Below, one piece after another: positions 1 through 7,739 of a stretch of 9,547 nucleotides of DNA. The notes under the pieces were generated by a model. It worked only from the letters and a program-made list of their open reading frames with translations. It did not search any database and was not told where the DNA came from. A program made the position numbers and the translations under genes. The stretch covers positions 1 to 9,547 of the forward strand of contig CAZIQG010000040.1 in the NCBI GenBank assembly GCA_964541725.1. Reading direction: 5' to 3'. Source of the DNA: JAGOUY01 sp964541725 (GTDB taxonomy: Bacteria > Patescibacteriota > Patescibacteriia > 2-12-FULL-60-25). How positions within the stretch are numbered: the first letter of the stretch is position 1; the number at the start of each line of letters is the position of its first letter.

Positions 1-1852
1 AAGCGAAATCGTCTACTTAAACGCCTTCGCCGAAGAACGTGGCACGACGGCTCCGGCAACCACCGCCCTCGACCGCCAAGGCCGCTTCTTAGACGCGCGT
101 GCCAGTGCGCGTAAGAACGGAGAGCCAACGGTTGTCGACGTACATGAAATTGATTACGTCGACGTCTCCTCCAAACAAATTTTATCCATCGGTACTTCGT
201 TGATTCCCTTTGTAGAACATGATGACGGTCACCGTGCCCTCATGGGAACGAACATGCAACGTCAGGCCGTTCCATGTATTCGTGCCGACGCGCCAATCGT
301 TGGAACAGGCGTCGAACGTCGCGCCGCCATCGATTCCGGTCACGCTCTTATCGCCCCAGAAGATGGTGTCGTTGTTGCGGTCGATGGAAAACACATCGAA
401 TTCCAATCCGAAGACGGTCGCATGCATCGCTACGACCTCACAAAATTCTCCCGTTCCAACAGCTCCACCTGTATCAATCAACGCCCTCTCGTAAACAAGG
501 GCCAGAAGATCTACGCCGGCGAAGTCTTGGTCGATGGCACGTCTTGTCAAAAGGGTGAGCTCGCTCTCGGTCAAAACTTGTTGTGTACCTTCTTGAGCTG
601 GGATGGCTACAACTACGAAGACGCCATCATTTTGTCTGAACGTCTCGTCCATACCGATCGCTTCACCTCCATCCATATCGAACATCACGAATTGGAAGTG
701 CGTGATACCAAGCTAGGTCTCGAAGTTGTTACCTCCGACATTCCAAACGTATCTGAAGAAAAATTGCGCAACTTGGATGAGCAAGGAATCGTGCGTGTCG
801 GTGCCGAAGTAAAATCCGGTGACATTTTGTGTGGCAAGATCACGCCAAAAGGTGAAACGGATTTATCTGCCGAAGAAAAACTCTTGCGCGCCATCTTCGG
901 TGAAAAAGCCCGTGATGTTCGCGACTCCTCCTTGTATTTGGAGCACGGCGAAAAAGGCAAAGTCATCGATATCACCATCTTCTCCCGCGAAGCCGGCGAC
1001 AAATTGCAGCCAGGTGTCTTGAAGAAGATTGTTGTAACCGTGGCTGACCTACGTAAAGTCCAAGCCGGTGATAAACTCGCTGGTCGTCACGGGAACAAAG
1101 GTGTCATCTCCAAAATCGTACCGGTTGAAGACATGCCATTTTTGGAAGATGGAACGCCTGTCGACGTTATCTTGTCTCCGCTCGGTGTTGTGTCTCGTAT
1201 GAACTTGGGACAGATTTTGGAAACCCATTTGGGTCTCGCCGCCAACGCCCTCGGCTATACTGTTGCGACGCCTGTGTTCGATGGCGTGCCAGAAACCACC
1301 ATCCGTGCCGAATTAAAAAAAGCGGGCTTCCCAGAATCCGGCAAAATCCCACTCCATGATGGACGCACCGGCGAACTCTACGACCACGAACCAACGGTCG
1401 GCTACATCTACATGTTGAAGCTGAACCACATGGTTGATGACAAGGTCCACCAACGTTCCATCGGTCCTTACTCTCTCATTACGCAGCAGCCATTGGGAGG
1501 AAAAGCCCAATTCGGTGGTCAGCGTTTCGGAGAAATGGAAGTCTGGGCTCTCGAAGCCTACGGCGCCGCCCACACCTTGCAAGAAATTCTCACTATCAAA
1601 TCAGATGACGTCCCAGGACGTTCCAAGGCGTACGAAGCCATCATCAAAGGCGAGCCAATCCGCAAGGTCAACGTTCCTGAATCCTTCAACGTGCTCGTGC
1701 GTGAATTGAAAGGCTTGTGTCTCGATGTTGAGCTTTTGAAAGATGGCAAACGCATCGAAGAAACAGCTCCTCGTCCAGAACACTTACGTCCGAAGCCAGC
1801 CCTCGTGAATGAAGCGGAAGAAGAATGGGGTCCAGCACCAACTGATCTTTAA
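1..1852 (+). CDS. rpoB: RNA polymerase beta subunit, C-terminal 616 residues (5' end outside window)
   Basis: This is the beta subunit of core RNA polymerase, which with beta' forms the active centre. The reading frame is open from base 2 (base 1 ends a split codon) and no start lies in the window. Signature blocks seen in order: SLIPFVEHDD and ALMGTNMQRQAVP, DGYNYEDAIILSERLV, KITPKGETDLSAEEKLLRAIFGEKA, then GDKLAGRHGNKG at fragment residues 356-367. The two lysines of that last motif (358 and 366) correspond to the active-site lysines K1065 and K1073 of E. coli. GGKAQFGGQRFGEMEVWALEAYGA near the C terminus is the usual contact region with beta'. The segment before the lysine motif is short, so the large lineage insertion found there in E. 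coli is absent. The rifampicin-binding cluster lies upstream of the window. rpoC follows after 23 bp, so the two are almost certainly co-transcribed. Confidence 0.98.
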   Translation, partial: SEIVYLNAFAEERGTTAPATTALDRQGRFLDARASARKNGEPTVVDVHEIDYVDVSSKQILSIGTSLIPFVEHDDGHRALMGTNMQRQAVPCIRADAPIVGTGVERRAAIDSGHALIAPEDGVVVAVDGKHIEFQSEDGRMHRYDLTKFSRSNSSTCINQRPLVNKGQKIYAGEVLVDGTSCQKGELALGQNLLCTFLSWDGYNYEDAIILSERLVHTDRFTSIHIEHHELEVRDTKLGLEVVTSDIPNVSEEKLRNLDEQGIVRVGAEVKSGDILCGKITPKGETDLSAEEKLLRAIFGEKARDVRDSSLYLEHGEKGKVIDITIFSREAGDKLQPGVLKKIVVTVADLRKVQAGDKLAGRHGNKGVISKIVPVEDMPFLEDGTPVDVILSPLGVVSRMNLGQILETHLGLAANALGYTVATPVFDGVPETTIRAELKKAGFPESGKIPLHDGRTGELYDHEPTVGYIYMLKLNHMVDDKVHQRSIGPYSLITQQPLGGKAQFGGQRFGEMEVWALEAYGAAHTLQEILTIKSDDVPGRSKAYEAIIKGEPIRKVNVPESFNVLVRELKGLCLDVELLKDGKRIEETAPRPEHLRPKPALVNEAEEEWGPAPTDL

Positions 1853-1875
1853 TTCACCATATTTGACCTATCTCT

Positions 1876-4800
1876 ATGGCGTTCTTCCAAACGGAAAACA
1901 TCAAAACCACAGACTTCGACGCAATTCGCTTGCGTGTTGCCTCGCCTGAAGTCATCCGCGGCTGGTCGTATGGTGAAATCACCAAGCCAGAAACCATCAA
2001 CTACCGCACCCAGAAGCCAGAAAAAGGCGGCTTATTTGCCGAAGAAATTTTTGGTCCGTCCAAAGATTGGGAATGTTATTGTGGTAAGTATAAAAAGATC
2101 CGCTACAAGGGCATTATTTGTGACAAGTGTGGCGTAGAAGTCACGCACTCCCTCGTACGTCGTGAACGCATGGGTCATATTGAATTGTGCGCACCGGTTG
2201 CCCACATCTGGTTCTTGCGTAGCGTCCCTTCCAAGATCGGAACCGTCCTCGACGTCACGCTAGGCTCCTTGGAGAAAGTGATTTACTTCACCGCCTTCAT
2301 TATCACGGACGTCAACGAACAATTGCGCAACGACACCCTCGAGCAAGTCCGCACCGAATATAAGGGCAAGCGCAAATCCATCGAAGCGGAATACGAACGC
2401 GATGTTGAACGCTTCCAAAAACAAGCCGCCGAAAAACAAATCAAGCAACAAGAAGCGGGCAAAGAGCTTGATGCGATCCAAGGCGTGAAAGAACGAAAGC
2501 TAAAAGAGCTAGAAGAAGACTTCGGGACGGTCGAAAAAGAACTCAAGGAACTCGAGACCATGACGATCCTCTCTGAGAGCGATTATCACGATCTCTCCCT
2601 TAAGTATGGTCATGTCTTCGAAGCGAAGATCGGTGCCGAAGCAATCGATGAATTGCTCCACAAGATCGACATGCCTTCCACCATCAAGATGTTGCAGGGC
2701 GAATTGGAAGGCGCCTCCGATGCTAAGCACGATCGCGTCATTCGTCGCTTGAAACTCTTGAAATCCTTGAACGGAACCAAGCTCGAGCCACACTGGATGA
2801 TCTTGAAGGCCTTGCCTGTCATTCCACCAGACCTACGTCCGATGGTGGCGCTTGATGGTGGTCGCTTTGCCACCTCCGACTTGAATGACTTGTATCGTCG
2901 CGTCATCAACCGTAACAACCGTTTGAAGCGCTTGATCGAATTGCATGCTCCAGAAGTTATCGTGCGTAACGAAAAACGCATGTTGCAAGAAGCGGTCGAC
3001 GCCCTCATCGATAACGGCGCGCGTTCTTCTAAGACCGTCATCGCGGCGACCGGAAAAAAGCGTCAACTCAAATCCTTGGCCGACATCTTGAAAGGCAAAC
3101 AAGGTCGCTTCCGCCAAAACTTGCTTGGAAAACGTATCGACTACTCCGGCCGTTCCGTTATTATCGTCGGTCCAAATCTCGAATTACATCAATGTGGTTT
3201 GCCAAAAATGATGGCGCTTGAATTGTTTAAGCCCTTCATCATTTCGCAGCTCATCAAGCGTGAACTCGTGCACAATATTCGTTCTGCCAACCGCTACATT
3301 GAAGCCGACCACGCCGAAGTTTGGGATATTCTCGAAGAAATCGCCGCTGATTCCGTCGTGCTCTTGAACCGCGCTCCAACGCTTCACCGCTTGGGTATCC
3401 AAGGCTTCCAACCAAAATTGATCGAAGGCAAAGCCATCCAGATTCATCCGATGGTCTGTCCTGCCTTCAATGCTGACTTTGATGGAGACCAAATGGCCGT
3501 CCACATCCCTCTTACCGAAGAAGCGCGTTGGGAAGCCAAGAACTTGATGTTGTCCACCAAGAACTTGCTTAAGCCTGCTACCGGTCAACCAATCACGCGT
3601 CCAGATAAAGACGTGGCTTGGGGTTGCTACTACATGACCATGATGATCGAGCCAGCCGACGGCAAAGTTAAAGCCATCGCTTCTTCCGATCAGGCCGTAT
3701 ACCTCTACCAAGCTGGCAAGCTCTTGCTTCGTGAAAAGATTAAGACCCGTATCAATCCAGGCGAATCATTGGTAGAAACCAATGTGGGTCGCATCTTGCT
3801 CAACCGTCTCTTCCCCAAAGAAATTGGCTACCGCAATGAATTGATTGGAACAAAACAATTGGGAGATATCGTGCGCACCACCATTGAATTACGTGGCTTC
3901 GAACGCACCGCCCGCTTCTTGGATGAAGTGAAGAACATGGGCTTCTCGTACAGCACACGTTCTGGCTTTAGCTACGGCGTCGGCGACCTTCCAATTCTCG
4001 ACAAAGACAAGATGATCGAAGGTGGAAACACCCGTACCCTCGAAGTCGAGGATCAGTACAAAGAAGGGTTGCTCACCAAGAAAGAACGCTATTCCCAAAT
4101 CATTCGTATCTGGACGGAGGTGAAAGATCAGATCCAGAAATCATCTCGCGATGCGCTTGATAAGAATGGCACAGTCTTCTCCATGATCGATTCAGGCGCT
4201 CGTGGTTCCTTGGGTCAGCTCACGAACGTGGTCGGTATGAAGGGTTTGGTGGCTAACCCAACTGGTGACATTATCGAACTTCCGATTAAGTCCTCGTTGC
4301 GCGAAGGTCTCGATGTGCTTGAATACTTCATCTCTTCTCACGGTGTACGTAAGGGTCTGACCGATACGGCCTTGAAAACGGCTAATGCTGGATATCTCAC
4401 CCGTCGTCTCGTGGATGTTGCTCAAGACGTCATTATTAACAGCGAAGATTGTGGGGATAACCAAGGGGTAGAGATCACAGCCGCAGAATGTGAAGAGATT
4501 GGAGAGCCAATCCTTACGCGTTTGCTTGGTCGCGTCCTCGTCAAAGATCTCAAAGACGACGAAACCAAAGAGACGTTGGCAAAGAAAGGGACGCTCCTCA
4601 CCGAAGTCCACATCCGCGACTTTGCGAAGCACAAAGTTAGCCATGCGGTTGTGCGTTCCGTCTTCAGCTGTAAGATCCATCGCGGCCTCTGTCAGAAATG
4701 TTACGGTTACGACTTGGCCCACAACGAACTCGTTCATCTCGGAACCTCAGTCGGTATTATCGCCGCTCAGTCCATCGGTGAACCAGGTACACAGCTGACC

Positions 4801-5829
4801 ATGCGTACGTTCCACGCCGGTGGTACGGCCGCTGCCGACATTACGACCGGTCTGCCACGTGTAGAAGAACTCTTCGAAGCGCGTACACCAAAACGCCACG
4901 CCGTTCTTGCTGAAGCCTCTGGTGTCGCCAAGGTCGTCGAAGCCGAAAAGAAAGTCTTACACACCACAACCGGTCAAAAGATTGTCGACACGGTCGGCAG
5001 CTTGAAGAAAGTCTTGATTACCTACACGGGTGTTCAAGAAAAAGCCTTCCCGTTCACCAAAAAAGATGTCGTCAAAGTCAAAGACGGCGACAAGGTCAAA
5101 GAAGGAGACATGTTGATCCAGTCCGCTAAGGGAGAAGAAGTCCTCGCCTCGCACAAGGGCTCGATCAAGGTTGTGAAGAACACTATTGTGCTCGTGTACG
5201 AAGCCCCCATGGCCGCCGAACACGAAGTCCCTGTTGGCTACCACTTGATCGTCAAAGATGGACAGGAGGTCCAAGCTGGTGATGCCCTCACCGAAGGCCA
5301 ATTCGACTTACAAGAATTGTTCCGTTTGAAGGGTGTTGAATCTCTCATGCGCTACATCTTGAAGGAGGTCTTGTCCGTGTACGCTTCCCAAGGTCAGAAG
5401 TTGAACGCCAAACACATCGAGGTCATCGTTCGTCAGATGTTCTCCCGCGTCTATGTACGCGACTCTGGAGAAACCGATCTCTTACCGGGCCAAGTCATCG
5501 AACGCTCACGCGCCGATGTCGAAAATGCTCGTGTCGAAGGCATCAAAGGTACGCTCGCACAAACGGTTCCTCTCTTCTTGGGGATCACCAAAGTGGCCCT
5601 CTCGACGGAATCCTTCCTCTCCGCCGCCTCCTTCATGGAAACGGCTCGCGTCCTCATTAACGCGGCTGTCACCGGCAAGGTGGATCGTCTCGAAGGTCTC
5701 AAAGAAAATGTCATCATCGGTCGCTTAAGCCCCACCGGAACGGGCTTCGGCACCTACCACGGCAGCGAAGCCGCCATGGAAAACATGGGCATGACCCAAG
5801 AAGCCAGAAACAACGCCGCCGCGGCGTAA
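1876..5829 (+). CDS. rpoC: RNA polymerase beta' subunit
   Basis: Complete 1317-residue beta' subunit. The N-terminal zinc ribbon has C67, C69, C82 and C85. The catalytic NADFDGDQM motif is at residues 532-540, with Mg-binding aspartates D534, D536 and D538. The second zinc site is C859, C932, C939 and C942. The trigger-loop block SIGEPGTQLTMRTFHAGG contains M976, R977 and H980. Before it, PVIPPDLRP (from 314) and DGGRFATSDLNDLYRRVINRNNRL mark the conserved clamp/rudder region. Residues about 155-228 are highly charged, rich in Glu/Lys/Gln, and read as a coiled coil. Similar segments occur in many non-proteobacterial beta' proteins, so I treat this as a lineage trait. The start fits the family (MAFFQTEN then DFDAIRLRVASPEVIRGWSYGEI). 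No Shine-Dalgarno is visible in the 23-bp gap after rpoB, so translation may be coupled or SD-independent. A strong terminator follows 19 bp after the stop. Confidence 0.99.
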   Translation: MAFFQTENIKTTDFDAIRLRVASPEVIRGWSYGEITKPETINYRTQKPEKGGLFAEEIFGPSKDWECYCGKYKKIRYKGIICDKCGVEVTHSLVRRERMGHIELCAPVAHIWFLRSVPSKIGTVLDVTLGSLEKVIYFTAFIITDVNEQLRNDTLEQVRTEYKGKRKSIEAEYERDVERFQKQAAEKQIKQQEAGKELDAIQGVKERKLKELEEDFGTVEKELKELETMTILSESDYHDLSLKYGHVFEAKIGAEAIDELLHKIDMPSTIKMLQGELEGASDAKHDRVIRRLKLLKSLNGTKLEPHWMILKALPVIPPDLRPMVALDGGRFATSDLNDLYRRVINRNNRLKRLIELHAPEVIVRNEKRMLQEAVDALIDNGARSSKTVIAATGKKRQLKSLADILKGKQGRFRQNLLGKRIDYSGRSVIIVGPNLELHQCGLPKMMALELFKPFIISQLIKRELVHNIRSANRYIEADHAEVWDILEEIAADSVVLLNRAPTLHRLGIQGFQPKLIEGKAIQIHPMVCPAFNADFDGDQMAVHIPLTEEARWEAKNLMLSTKNLLKPATGQPITRPDKDVAWGCYYMTMMIEPADGKVKAIASSDQAVYLYQAGKLLLREKIKTRINPGESLVETNVGRILLNRLFPKEIGYRNELIGTKQLGDIVRTTIELRGFERTARFLDEVKNMGFSYSTRSGFSYGVGDLPILDKDKMIEGGNTRTLEVEDQYKEGLLTKKERYSQIIRIWTEVKDQIQKSSRDALDKNGTVFSMIDSGARGSLGQLTNVVGMKGLVANPTGDIIELPIKSSLREGLDVLEYFISSHGVRKGLTDTALKTANAGYLTRRLVDVAQDVIINSEDCGDNQGVEITAAECEEIGEPILTRLLGRVLVKDLKDDETKETLAKKGTLLTEVHIRDFAKHKVSHAVVRSVFSCKIHRGLCQKCYGYDLAHNELVHLGTSVGIIAAQSIGEPGTQLTMRTFHAGGTAAADITTGLPRVEELFEARTPKRHAVLAEASGVAKVVEAEKKVLHTTTGQKIVDTVGSLKKVLITYTGVQEKAFPFTKKDVVKVKDGDKVKEGDMLIQSAKGEEVLASHKGSIKVVKNTIVLVYEAPMAAEHEVPVGYHLIVKDGQEVQAGDALTEGQFDLQELFRLKGVESLMRYILKEVLSVYASQGQKLNAKHIEVIVRQMFSRVYVRDSGETDLLPGQVIERSRADVENARVEGIKGTLAQTVPLFLGITKVALSTESFLSAASFMETARVLINAAVTGKVDRLEGLKENVIIGRLSPTGTGFGTYHGSEAAMENMGMTQEARNNAAAA

Positions 5830-5848
5830 CGCAAGCAACAGAAACAAC

Positions 5849-5880
5849 AAACATCCCTCCAATTTTTGGAGGGATGTTTT
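5849..5880 (+). terminator. Rho-independent terminator of the rpoBC transcript
   Basis: The arms ACATCCCTCCAA (5851-5862) and TTGGAGGGATGT (5866-5877) are perfectly complementary, with a TTT loop. Two further A-T pairs extend the stem to 14 bp. It ends in TTTT and lies 19 bp after the rpoC stop. An A-rich stretch precedes it, so it could also work weakly in the other direction. Confidence 0.93.
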
Positions 5881-5905
5881 GCATGACGAAAATAATCAAA
5901 TACCA

Positions 5906-5934
5906 TTGCTTTTCCATTTATAACTCGCTAGGCT
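5906..5934 (+). promoter_or_regulatory. Candidate promoter for yebC
   Basis: TTGCTT (5906-5911; 4 of 6 to TTGACA) is followed after exactly 17 bp by TAGGCT (5929-5934; 3 of 6 to TATAAT). It lies just after the rpoC terminator and 118 bp before the yebC start. The predicted transcript start is about 5941-5942. The -10 match is weak. Support comes from position, spacing and the matching GCTAGGCTTA-N5-ATGCG block upstream of ruvC. Confidence 0.5.
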
Positions 5935-6013
5935 TACTCTAATGCGCGCCTATTTTTGTACAAGTCTCGGCAAAGACCCGCCCATAAACGAGTAGGTTTT
6001 ATTAGTCGTTCTT

Positions 6014-6048
6014 ATACTCGATACCCGATACTCAATTCTCTATACTTT
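6014..6048 (+). repeat. Five tandem degenerate heptamers before yebC
   Basis: The run divides without gaps into ATACTCG, ATACCCG, ATACTCA, ATTCTCT and ATACTTT, and ends 3 bp before the yebC start codon. It resembles short tandemly repeated heptamers known from cyanobacteria and other genomes. It fills the place where a Shine-Dalgarno would be expected, and none is visible. Confidence 0.6.
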
Positions 6049-6051
6049 TAT

Positions 6052-6813
6052 ATGGCCCGTCACTCCAAATGGCATAAAGTCCGTCAATTCAAAGGCGCGA
6101 TCGACGCCAAACGCTCCGCCTCTTTTACAAAGCTCGCTCGCGAAATCACCGTAGCTGCACGCGAAAAAGGTGGGGACATCAACATGAACGCCCGCCTCCG
6201 CGCCGCCGTTGAACGTGCTCGCGCCGCCTCTCTCCCCAAAGACAATATCGAACGCGCCATCCAAAAAGGCGCCGGTGGGGGAGTCGAAGGCCAAATTGAA
6301 AGCCTCACCTACGAAGCCTACGCCCCCGGTGGCACCGCCCTCATCATCGAATGTCTCACCGATAACCGCAATCGCACGGCCAATGATGTAAAGCATGTCT
6401 TAACAAAAAATGACGGTACGTTCGCGACTACGGGTTCGGTCACGTATCTATTCGATCACATCGGAGTGGTTCGAGTACCTGGCGGCCTAATCTCTCCCCC
6501 TTACCAAGGGGGAGTTGGAGGGGGTTCCGAAAGGAAGAGTCATGATGAAATAGAACTTACTCTGATCGATGCAGGTGCCACAAACATCCTCGAAGAGGAG
6601 GGGAGCGTCGAAATCCATTGCTCAACTCACGATCTCGCAAAGCTTTCCGACGCCGTCTCTTCCTTAGGCATGACCGCCGACATTATCGAGTTCCAATGGC
6701 ATCCCAAAACCCTCGTTGAGACAGATGAGACGAGTGGACTTGCAGTTACAGACCTTATCGAAAAATTAGAAGAACATGATGATGTGAGTCGAGTCTGGAG
6801 TAATTTAGCCTAG
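6052..6813 (+). CDS. yebC: YebC/PmpR-family protein with a repeat-derived internal loop
   Basis: A 253-residue member of the YebC family, whose members are described as DNA-binding transcriptional regulators or, more recently, as translation factors for difficult peptide stretches; sequence alone does not decide which. The start is set by the near-invariant N terminus MARHSKWHKVRQFKGAIDAKR; the frame is open back to a TTG at 5956, but that extension has no family support. Conserved parts are the helical first domain (GGDINMNARLRAAVERARAASLPKDNIERAIQKG, residues 40-73), YEAYAPGGTALIIECLTDNRNRT, and the C-terminal block ending LIEKLEEHDDVSRVWSNLA. Residues about 145-160 (LISPPYQGGVGGG plus flanks) are encoded by a palindromic repeat and interrupt the second domain between a beta strand and the IELTLIDAGA helix, where relatives have a short turn. 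The frame is kept, so the protein is probably functional. ruvC follows after 46 bp, a common neighbour. No Shine-Dalgarno is visible. Confidence 0.96.
   Translation: MARHSKWHKVRQFKGAIDAKRSASFTKLAREITVAAREKGGDINMNARLRAAVERARAASLPKDNIERAIQKGAGGGVEGQIESLTYEAYAPGGTALIIECLTDNRNRTANDVKHVLTKNDGTFATTGSVTYLFDHIGVVRVPGGLISPPYQGGVGGGSERKSHDEIELTLIDAGATNILEEEGSVEIHCSTHDLAKLSDAVSSLGMTADIIEFQWHPKTLVETDETSGLAVTDLIEKLEEHDDVSRVWSNLA
6486..6528 (+). repeat. Palindromic repeat inserted in frame within yebC
   Basis: CTCCCCCTT (6494-6502) and AAGGGGGAG (6506-6514) form a perfect 9-bp stem around ACC, followed by the GGAG-rich tail TTGGAGGGGGTTCC. This sequence type is a dispersed repeat I recognise from many bacterial genomes. 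Here it is translated as roughly LISPPYQGGVGGG within yebC. The C-run/G-run composition differs sharply from the surrounding coding sequence. Confidence 0.8.
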
Positions 6814-6835
6814 AGTAGGCCGGTAGGCAGTAGAA
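6814..6835 (+). repeat. Possible heptamer-type repeat between yebC and ruvC
   Basis: The segment reads AGTAGGC, C, GGTAGGC, AGTAGAA, i.e. three related heptamers with one extra base. Together with the last bases of yebC it also forms a small GCCTA-GAG-TAGGC hairpin (6808-6820). It is short and degenerate, so chance is not excluded. Confidence 0.35.
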
Positions 6836-6852
6836 TGCGGCGCTGCTAGGCT
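6824..6852 (+). promoter_or_regulatory. Candidate extended -10 promoter giving a leaderless ruvC mRNA
   Basis: TAGGCA (6824-6829; 4 of 6 to TTGACA), a 17-bp spacer, then TGC-TAGGCT (-10 at 6847-6852, preceded by the TGn extension). The expected transcript start, about 6859-6860, falls on the ruvC ATG at 6860. That agrees with the absence of a Shine-Dalgarno. The hexamers are weak and ruvC could simply be read through from yebC. Confidence 0.4.
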
Positions 6853-6859
6853 TATCATT

Positions 6860-7363
6860 ATGCGTATTCTCGGCATCGATCCCGGTTTCGACCGCGTGGG
6901 CTTTGGCATCATCGACCAAGATGGGGGTGAAGCGCGTTGGGTATTCCATGCCTGCTTGCAAACCAAAGCCGGGGATGAGTTCGGACGCCGTCTCCAGCAA
7001 GTGCGTGACGCCATGAAAAAAGTCATTGAGACATACCACCCCCACGTCGCCGTCGTCGAACAACTCTTTTTTTCCAACAACGCGAAAACCGCCATCAAAG
7101 TCGGCATGGCACGCGGCGTCACCATCCTCGCTCTCCAAGATGCCAATCTTCCTCTCATCGAACTCACCCCCAACCAAGTAAAGCAGGGGATCGCCGGTTG
7201 GGGAGGGGCCGACAAAAAACAGGTGCAAGAAATGGTAAAGCGTTTGTTAAAATTAAAAGAAATTCCTAAACCAGACGACGCAGCAGATGCGCTGGCGCTC
7301 GCGATTGTTGGAGGGGTAGCTGCTAGGCATCAGGCGTCAGGGATTAGGCATCAGGAAAAATAA
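6860..7363 (+). CDS. ruvC: Crossover junction endodeoxyribonuclease RuvC
   Basis: A 167-residue Holliday-junction resolvase that, with RuvAB, cleaves four-way DNA junctions in homologous recombination. The RNase H-like fold is indicated by GIDPGFDRVGFG (D7), VVEQLFFSNNAKTA (E67), and PKPDDAADALALA (D140 and D143). These match the four catalytic acidic residues of the family (E. coli D7, E66, D138, D141). The glycine-rich RGVTILA and ELTPNQVKQGIAGWGGADKKQVQ blocks are also typical. The last 12 residues (RHQASGIRHQEK) are not family-like: they are the translation of a heptamer repeat at 7324-7355, with the stop supplied just beyond it. The catalytic core is complete, so the enzyme should be active. 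ruvA and ruvB, often next to ruvC, are not in the window. The start is fixed by the family N terminus MRILGIDPG. Confidence 0.97.
   Translation: MRILGIDPGFDRVGFGIIDQDGGEARWVFHACLQTKAGDEFGRRLQQVRDAMKKVIETYHPHVAVVEQLFFSNNAKTAIKVGMARGVTILALQDANLPLIELTPNQVKQGIAGWGGADKKQVQEMVKRLLKLKEIPKPDDAADALALAIVGGVAARHQASGIRHQEK
7324..7355 (+). repeat. Left inverted arm, four heptamers, forming the ruvC 3' end
   Basis: After TA the arm reads GGCATCA, GGCGTCA, GGGATTA, GGCATCA, GG: a seven-base periodicity with one degenerate unit. Its reverse complement occurs at 7740-7770 with one mismatch in 31, and related copies lie at 9138-9168 (+ sense) and 9210-9240 (reverse). It is translated as the tail of RuvC. Confidence 0.9.
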
Positions 7364-7376
7364 GATCGATGATTTT

Positions 7377-7718
7377 ATGTATAGTGATTTTAAACAGCTT
7401 ATTGTTTGGCAAAAAGCCATGTTTCTCGTGGAAGAAATATATAGACTGACACAAGTCATTCCGGGAAGAGAGCAATTCGGTTTAGCTTCTCAGATGCAGC
7501 GTGCAGCAGTATCTATACCATCAAATATTGCAGAGGGGAGAGGTCGTAAAACAGAACTAGACTATAATTTTTTACACATATCGTACGGATCCATTCTTGA
7601 AGTAGAAACCCAGTTAGAAATCGCGTTAAGATTGGAATATGTTAAGCCTCAAGATATAAAGCAAGCTCAGACGCTTATCCAAGAAGTATCTAAAATGCTC
7701 TACAAGATGCTTGGCTAA
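7377..7718 (+). CDS. Four-helix-bundle protein of the 23S rRNA intervening-sequence (IVP/S23) family
   Basis: A 113-residue protein with the family's hallmark spacing: FKQLIVWQKAMFLVEEIYRLT (helix 1), FGLASQMQRAAVSIPSNIAEG (helix 2 and turn), then YNFLHISYGSILEVETQLEIA (helix 3) and a final amphipathic helix ending KMLYKMLG. Relatives are encoded inside intervening sequences of 23S rRNA genes in Leptospira and Coxiella. The accessory protein Avd of diversity-generating retroelements has the same pentameric bundle fold. The precise role of free-standing members is not established; nucleic-acid binding is plausible. The length is typical, so the gene looks intact. It starts 13 bp after the ruvC stop, without a clear Shine-Dalgarno, and is flanked by inverted 31-bp arms. 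Its low GC and codon use (AGA, TTA, ATA) differ from all neighbours and suggest transfer. No reverse transcriptase or variable repeat is present here. Confidence 0.93.
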   Translation: MYSDFKQLIVWQKAMFLVEEIYRLTQVIPGREQFGLASQMQRAAVSIPSNIAEGRGRKTELDYNFLHISYGSILEVETQLEIALRLEYVKPQDIKQAQTLIQEVSKMLYKMLG

Positions 7719-7739
7719 TGATCCTTCGTTCTTTTTTGT

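Noticed and set aside
182..688. Long - strand ORF opposite rpoB (and similar ones opposite rpoC)
   Set aside because: They are antisense shadows of highly conserved coding sequence with no start signals.
2338..2559. Charged coiled-coil segment of RpoC as a novel inserted domain
   Set aside because: Comparable coiled-coil segments at this place occur in beta' of many bacteria, and the total length is ordinary.
5942..5995. A 17-codon ORF directly after the predicted yebC promoter
   Set aside because: There is no SD and no recognisable product; it is kept only as part of the twin-block finding.
5956..6051. N-terminal extension of yebC to an upstream TTG
   Set aside because: The frame is open, but the family begins at MARHSKW and the extension is translated heptamer repeat.
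7377..7718. Diversity-generating retroelement, based on the Avd-like fold
   Set aside because: No reverse transcriptase, template repeat or variable repeat is in the window.
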